Below are positions 6,296 to 9,730 of a stretch of DNA of 9,730 nucleotides, one piece after another. Under the pieces are notes generated by a model that was not told the DNA's origin, did not search any database, and worked only from the letters and a program-made list of their open reading frames with translations. The DNA is from Acidobacteriota bacterium (GTDB lineage Bacteria; Acidobacteriota; UBA6911; RPQK01; JAPXNP01), in the NCBI GenBank assembly GCA_030614585.1, contig JAUWTT010000105.1:1-9730 (forward strand). The letters are read 5' to 3'. Position 1 is the first letter of the stretch. Each line of letters starts with the position of its first letter. The position numbers and the translations under genes were made by a program.

Positions 6296-9200
6296 CAGGT
6301 CTCCAACCACCAGAATTCGAATTTGATCTCACGGTTGGGGAAAAGCCGGCACAAGGCTGAAACGTAGACCAATTCCTGGGTTTTGTAGCTGGAGGGAAGT
6401 TGCTGTGGCTGCGCACCGGTCTTGTAGTCGACTGCACAAATGCGTGAACCTTCGTCTAGAACCAAGTCAATAACCCCGTGCCAGGCTCGATCGTTGAGAT
6501 AAACATAGAATGGCACTTCTCGCCCCAGGATTCGCCCATTCTCAAGCCGCTCACAATAGGGCCGACCCGTTTCATCGGTTGACTTACCGCCAAAGAAGGC
6601 AAGAAGAATTGTCCGAACCCTCTTGAGGAGCTCGGGATCAGCTGCTCCTTGAATGCTCCTCGAAGCCAGAGTTAAAAGCACCGATTCGTCCAGTTCGCGA
6701 CCGCCTTCGTGTCGCTCAAGGTAGGCGTGAGTCAGGTCGCCGACCTTCAATGCGAACTCCACACCTTCGGGACGAAACTGCCTGAGGGTTCGGGTGGCCA
6801 CGGCTGACGTGGGAGCTTTATCTGTGGGGCGAAACAGGGTCTTGTCTGAACTCTGGGACAGTGAGGCGTAGCGCGACTGCCAGAGGTCCTGATATCGAGA
6901 GGAATCCAGTTCCAGTGCTGGCGGGCTGGGTGGGCTTAGTGGACGCTGCAGCGGTTTGTATTCACAAATCTCCAGGGGAGACCTGCTTCCCTTTCCACGC
7001 TCGGTCGCGAGATAGTCGGTAATCTCCTGAGGTAACAGGCTCCGAGGTGGAGTCAGGATCGTGAGCTGGTCTCTGGCCCGGGTGGTTGCAACGTATGCAA
7101 GCCGGCAGGCCTCCTCCATCTCTTGTGTTCGTTCAATTTCGAGGGCTTCTTCATAGGTTGGCGTCGTAACCTCCAGTGGCCCCCACTTCATAGAAAGTGC
7201 ACGGATGGCTCTGCCATTGGGTTCGGTAACCTCAAGAGTTTCCGTACCGCTTCGCCTCTTCGGTGCGAGGGCATCGGACAGGATCGGAGTCCACCCGTAA
7301 AGGATTACATACTTAGCCTCCAATCCTTTGGCCTTATGCACCGTCATGATCCTGACTGCTTCGATGCTCTCATCAAAGATACTGACATCTTCACCCAGTT
7401 CTGCATTCCAACTATCGGCACGGGACGCTCTGTTTCTCTGCTTCAGGAGCCAAACCAGGGGAGGGATCATCCCCTGAGAACAGACTTTATGGAAATCGTC
7501 GAGAACTTTGGCCATCCGAGCGACAGTACGCCCTTCGGCGTCCGTCTTGGGGGTGTAATGTGCCTTTGGAATCAGTAAGGCGGCTTCTTGCAGCCAATCA
7601 GCGAGAATCCGATCATGCCTTGTCTTGGCCAACTTTCTGAGAATCTCAATTCTCGCCCGCGCGGATTGCGGCAGGAAATCGGGAAGAGGGTCCTTACTGA
7701 ATACGATTCGGCGAGAGCTCATCATGGATAACAGGCGGTGGATCTCGTCGTCCCGAAGGCCGATGATGTGGCTCCGGAGCAGCGCAGCCGTGGAAACCGA
7801 ATCGTGGGGATTGTGCAGACAGATGAGGAGGTTCAGGACGTCCAGGACCTCTTGGTGCCTGTAGAAGGTCTGGGCCCCCGTCGATAGCACGGGTAGCCCT
7901 GCTTCCTGAACGGCTGTAAGGAGCGTGTCGAGCTCACGCCTGTTTCGAGTGAGAACGAGGATGTCTTTGTAGGGTGGTTCAGCTGTGTTCGCGCCCTCTA
8001 AGTATTCCGTGATCAGATTCACTGTAGTGTCGGCCAGGGCCTGCCTCACCTGTTCTGCACTGGGTTTGTCCTTGGCAGACTCAGGCGTAACAATGACCCA
8101 ACGTGGTTTAGGAGATTCGGACTTTCTGAATGGTATGAGCTGCTGTGACTCGTTGGCCAGTTGAAATGAGCTGGAAAAGAACTCATTGACAAAGTTGCAA
8201 ATCGATTGGGTATTCCTAAACGTTGTTTTTAGTACGGAATCACATACGGGCATTCGGCGGCTCGAACTGGTCCGAAATTCATCGGAAAAGCGTTCAATCG
8301 AGGGAACGTCGGTTCCGCGAAATCGGTAGATCGATTGTTTGATGTCACCCACGAAGAACCCCAGGACTTCATGATCAGAGCCTTCGGGCCTGTGGAGAAG
8401 ATTCCTGAGAAGCTCGAGTTGAAGAGGATCGGTGTCCTGAAACTCATCTACAAGCAGGGCCCCTAGTCTTCTTGACTCTTGGCGCCTCACCTCAGGGTGC
8501 TCGCTGAGCATCTGAACGGAGAGTTTGATCATGTCGTCAAAACTGACCAGACCGAGCAGTCGGATTGAAGCGTGCGTGGACCAGGTGGAGAAGCTTTTCA
8601 GGACTCGAATCCAGGAAGACCATGCGGTCGAAAGCGCGCCGCTCAAAGTGCTGCCAAGCGTGATCGAATAGAGCGAATAGTAGGATTCAAAAAAACGTAA
8701 ATGAGCCAGGGGCAACGACCGAATCGATTCGCTGACCCCTTTTGGTGTACCTGAGCCGTTGAGGAACAAGTAGCTCTTTTCCTTTCCCACGAGTTGAGTC
8801 AAGGCTTGCCAGCCGGCAGGATCTCCGGCTTTCACATCGCCGGTGTACTTGAGCATTTCCGCCGCCAGACGACTCGCCTTCGGTGTCGTCGGCAGAACCA
8901 CGGCCAGCGCCTCAATTGCGGCGATCGCCCTGAGCTGTTCCGACGGCTCGATCTGGGCGATCGATTCGATCTCAGTGGCGATCCATGGCTTCTTGCAGAC
9001 CGCACTCATCCAGGCTTTGATGTCACTAACCCCTACGGTCTCCATAACCATCCCGAGGTCAGCTTGGATTTCGGGGTTGTTCCAGGCCTCGGTTTGCCAC
9101 CAGCGATCAACGACCTCTTCTTCGATCCCGCTTACGTCGTCCTCATCTTCCTGTGCAAAACGCGCCCCTGGCGGGATCGGGCTGTGTAGCGGGTGGCGAC

Positions 9201-9708
9201 GCAGAATCCCTGCTGCAAAGCTGTGGATGGTCGATATCTGAAGTTCACTGGCCCTTTCGGCGAGAGCCTCTGCACCTCTGCGAAAATGCGCGAAATCTCT
9301 GGTCGGGAGACCGGAAAGGATCTCGTGAATGATCTTGACAAGGAGTGGATCCTTTTGAGCATGCTGGGAAGTCTCCAGGGAGCTCAAGGCCTTGGCGGTC
9401 GAGATCAAATCGAGGTACCCATAAAGTCGAACCTGCATTTCTGCTGCTGCTTTGCGCGTGAAGGTTGTGAGCACGATCGATCGGATAACCGTACTCGCTG
9501 CACCAAGGCGACGGACGCGGTCTTCGGATAAGTAGAGTTCCTTTGAGGCCCACTTCAGTAGCAGGTAGAGTGCCCGCAGAGCCAGTGTGTGTGTTTTCCC
9601 GGTCCCGGCACTTGCCCAGACGAAGACATGGCCCTTGGCAGTGATCGCTTTGAGGCGCTGGTCCTCATCTTCGACGCTGCTGTTTTGCTCAGGGTTAGCT
9701 TTATCCAT
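6295..9708 (-). CDS. addA: RecB/AddA-type UvrD-family helicase with C-terminal nuclease domain
   Basis: This is a superfamily 1A helicase fused to a RecB-type nuclease, as in the AddA subunit of AddAB, which resects double-strand breaks for RecA. It has 1137 residues, slightly shorter than Bacillus subtilis AddA (about 1230). Seen: a Q-motif-like start (DEDQRLKAI, 15-23), Walker A AGTGKT (34-39), motif Ia TTFTRKAAAEM (81-91), STIHSF (159-164), Walker B LLVDEFQDTD (418-427), motif III GDIKQSIYRFRG (454-465), motif IV TTFRN (495-499), motif V TVHKAKGLE (789-797) and motif VI AYVATTRARDQL (871-882). The nuclease domain shows GDLTHAYLE with H994, GVIDLV with D1081 and VDYKTG with D1094 and K1096. 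The 13-residue spacing between the two Asp residues equals that of RecB D1067 and D1080. Helicase and nuclease therefore both look intact. An AddB partner is not in the window. The ATG at 9708 precedes a normal N-terminus; its Shine-Dalgarno is weak. Confidence 0.9.
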   Translation of the reverse strand: MDKANPEQNSSVEDEDQRLKAITAKGHVFVWASAGTGKTHTLALRALYLLLKWASKELYLSEDRVRRLGAASTVIRSIVLTTFTRKAAAEMQVRLYGYLDLISTAKALSSLETSQHAQKDPLLVKIIHEILSGLPTRDFAHFRRGAEALAERASELQISTIHSFAAGILRRHPLHSPIPPGARFAQEDEDDVSGIEEEVVDRWWQTEAWNNPEIQADLGMVMETVGVSDIKAWMSAVCKKPWIATEIESIAQIEPSEQLRAIAAIEALAVVLPTTPKASRLAAEMLKYTGDVKAGDPAGWQALTQLVGKEKSYLFLNGSGTPKGVSESIRSLPLAHLRFFESYYSLYSITLGSTLSGALSTAWSSWIRVLKSFSTWSTHASIRLLGLVSFDDMIKLSVQMLSEHPEVRRQESRRLGALLVDEFQDTDPLQLELLRNLLHRPEGSDHEVLGFFVGDIKQSIYRFRGTDVPSIERFSDEFRTSSSRRMPVCDSVLKTTFRNTQSICNFVNEFFSSSFQLANESQQLIPFRKSESPKPRWVIVTPESAKDKPSAEQVRQALADTTVNLITEYLEGANTAEPPYKDILVLTRNRRELDTLLTAVQEAGLPVLSTGAQTFYRHQEVLDVLNLLICLHNPHDSVSTAALLRSHIIGLRDDEIHRLLSMMSSRRIVFSKDPLPDFLPQSARARIEILRKLAKTRHDRILADWLQEAALLIPKAHYTPKTDAEGRTVARMAKVLDDFHKVCSQGMIPPLVWLLKQRNRASRADSWNAELGEDVSIFDESIEAVRIMTVHKAKGLEAKYVILYGWTPILSDALAPKRRSGTETLEVTEPNGRAIRALSMKWGPLEVTTPTYEEALEIERTQEMEEACRLAYVATTRARDQLTILTPPRSLLPQEITDYLATERGKGSRSPLEICEYKPLQRPLSPPSPPALELDSSRYQDLWQSRYASLSQSSDKTLFRPTDKAPTSAVATRTLRQFRPEGVEFALKVGDLTHAYLERHEGGRELDESVLLTLASRSIQGAADPELLKRVRTILLAFFGGKSTDETGRPYCERLENGRILGREVPFYVYLNDRAWHGVIDLVLDEGSRICAVDYKTGAQPQQLPSSYKTQELVYVSALCRLFPNREIKFEFWWLET

Positions 9709-9730
9709 TTTCTATCTTTATGCCGGAAAA
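9701..9730 (-). CDS. Possible 3' end of an upstream gene overlapping the addA-like start
   Basis: On the reverse strand one frame is open from the window edge for nine codons (FSGIKIENG) and ends in TAA at 9703-9701. That would overlap the addA-like ATG by 8 bp. A second frame instead ends in TAA at 9720-9718, leaving a 9-bp gap. Either would fit an upstream co-transcribed gene, plausibly addB, but 30 bp cannot identify it. Confidence 0.2.
   Translation of the reverse strand, partial: FSGIKIENG

Noticed and set aside
8794..9241. Plus-strand open frames of 131 and 132 codons opposite the addA-like gene
   Set aside because: They are antisense to conserved helicase coding sequence, with no motif or credible ribosome-binding site.

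Overview
This window looks like ordinary bacterial chromosome, with dense, intron-free genes of about 50-55% GC. I see no phage, transposase, CRISPR, tRNA or rRNA signature. The lineage cannot be fixed from the sequence. The DusB-like protein has wording I associate with Bacteroidota/Chlorobi and related candidate phyla (APMEDVSDPPFR, GAGAGIL, ARTRAQMYKGEA). The intergenic heptamer tracts and unusual gene neighbours suggest an uncultivated environmental bacterium. That placement is inference only.

Layout. Positions 1-3612 are on the minus strand. dusB (3612-2596) comes first, followed by a 161-bp gap carrying short degenerate repeats. Next is an FAD/NAD(P) oxidoreductase (2434-1139), whose stop overlaps by 4 bp the start of a TraB/PrgY-family membrane protein. 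The TraB gene runs off the left edge. A 151-bp divergent region (3613-3763) separates dusB from a plus-strand L-lactate permease (3764-5437); it holds a 30-nt dyad and a perfect minus-strand TATAAT. The permease converges on two minus-strand genes: a RecB/AddA-type helicase-nuclease (9708-6295), then a PduO-type corrinoid adenosyltransferase (6146-5607).

How the genes relate. The oxidoreductase and TraB genes are probably translationally coupled. The AddA-like protein probably works with an AddB-like partner, which could lie just beyond the right edge, for double-strand-break repair. The permease, DusB and adenosyltransferase are housekeeping or metabolic genes with no visible functional link to their neighbours.

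The most unusual structure is not a gene. The gaps on both sides of the adenosyltransferase gene are almost filled with mosaics of different 7-bp repeats (5464-5612 and 6170-6295). The right tract keeps one 7-bp register for 18 units while the unit sequence changes several times. The two tracts share a perfect 15-bp inverted repeat at their outer ends and direct copies of another module nearer the gene. A small relative lies downstream of dusB. I found no convincing evidence for a new multi-gene system.
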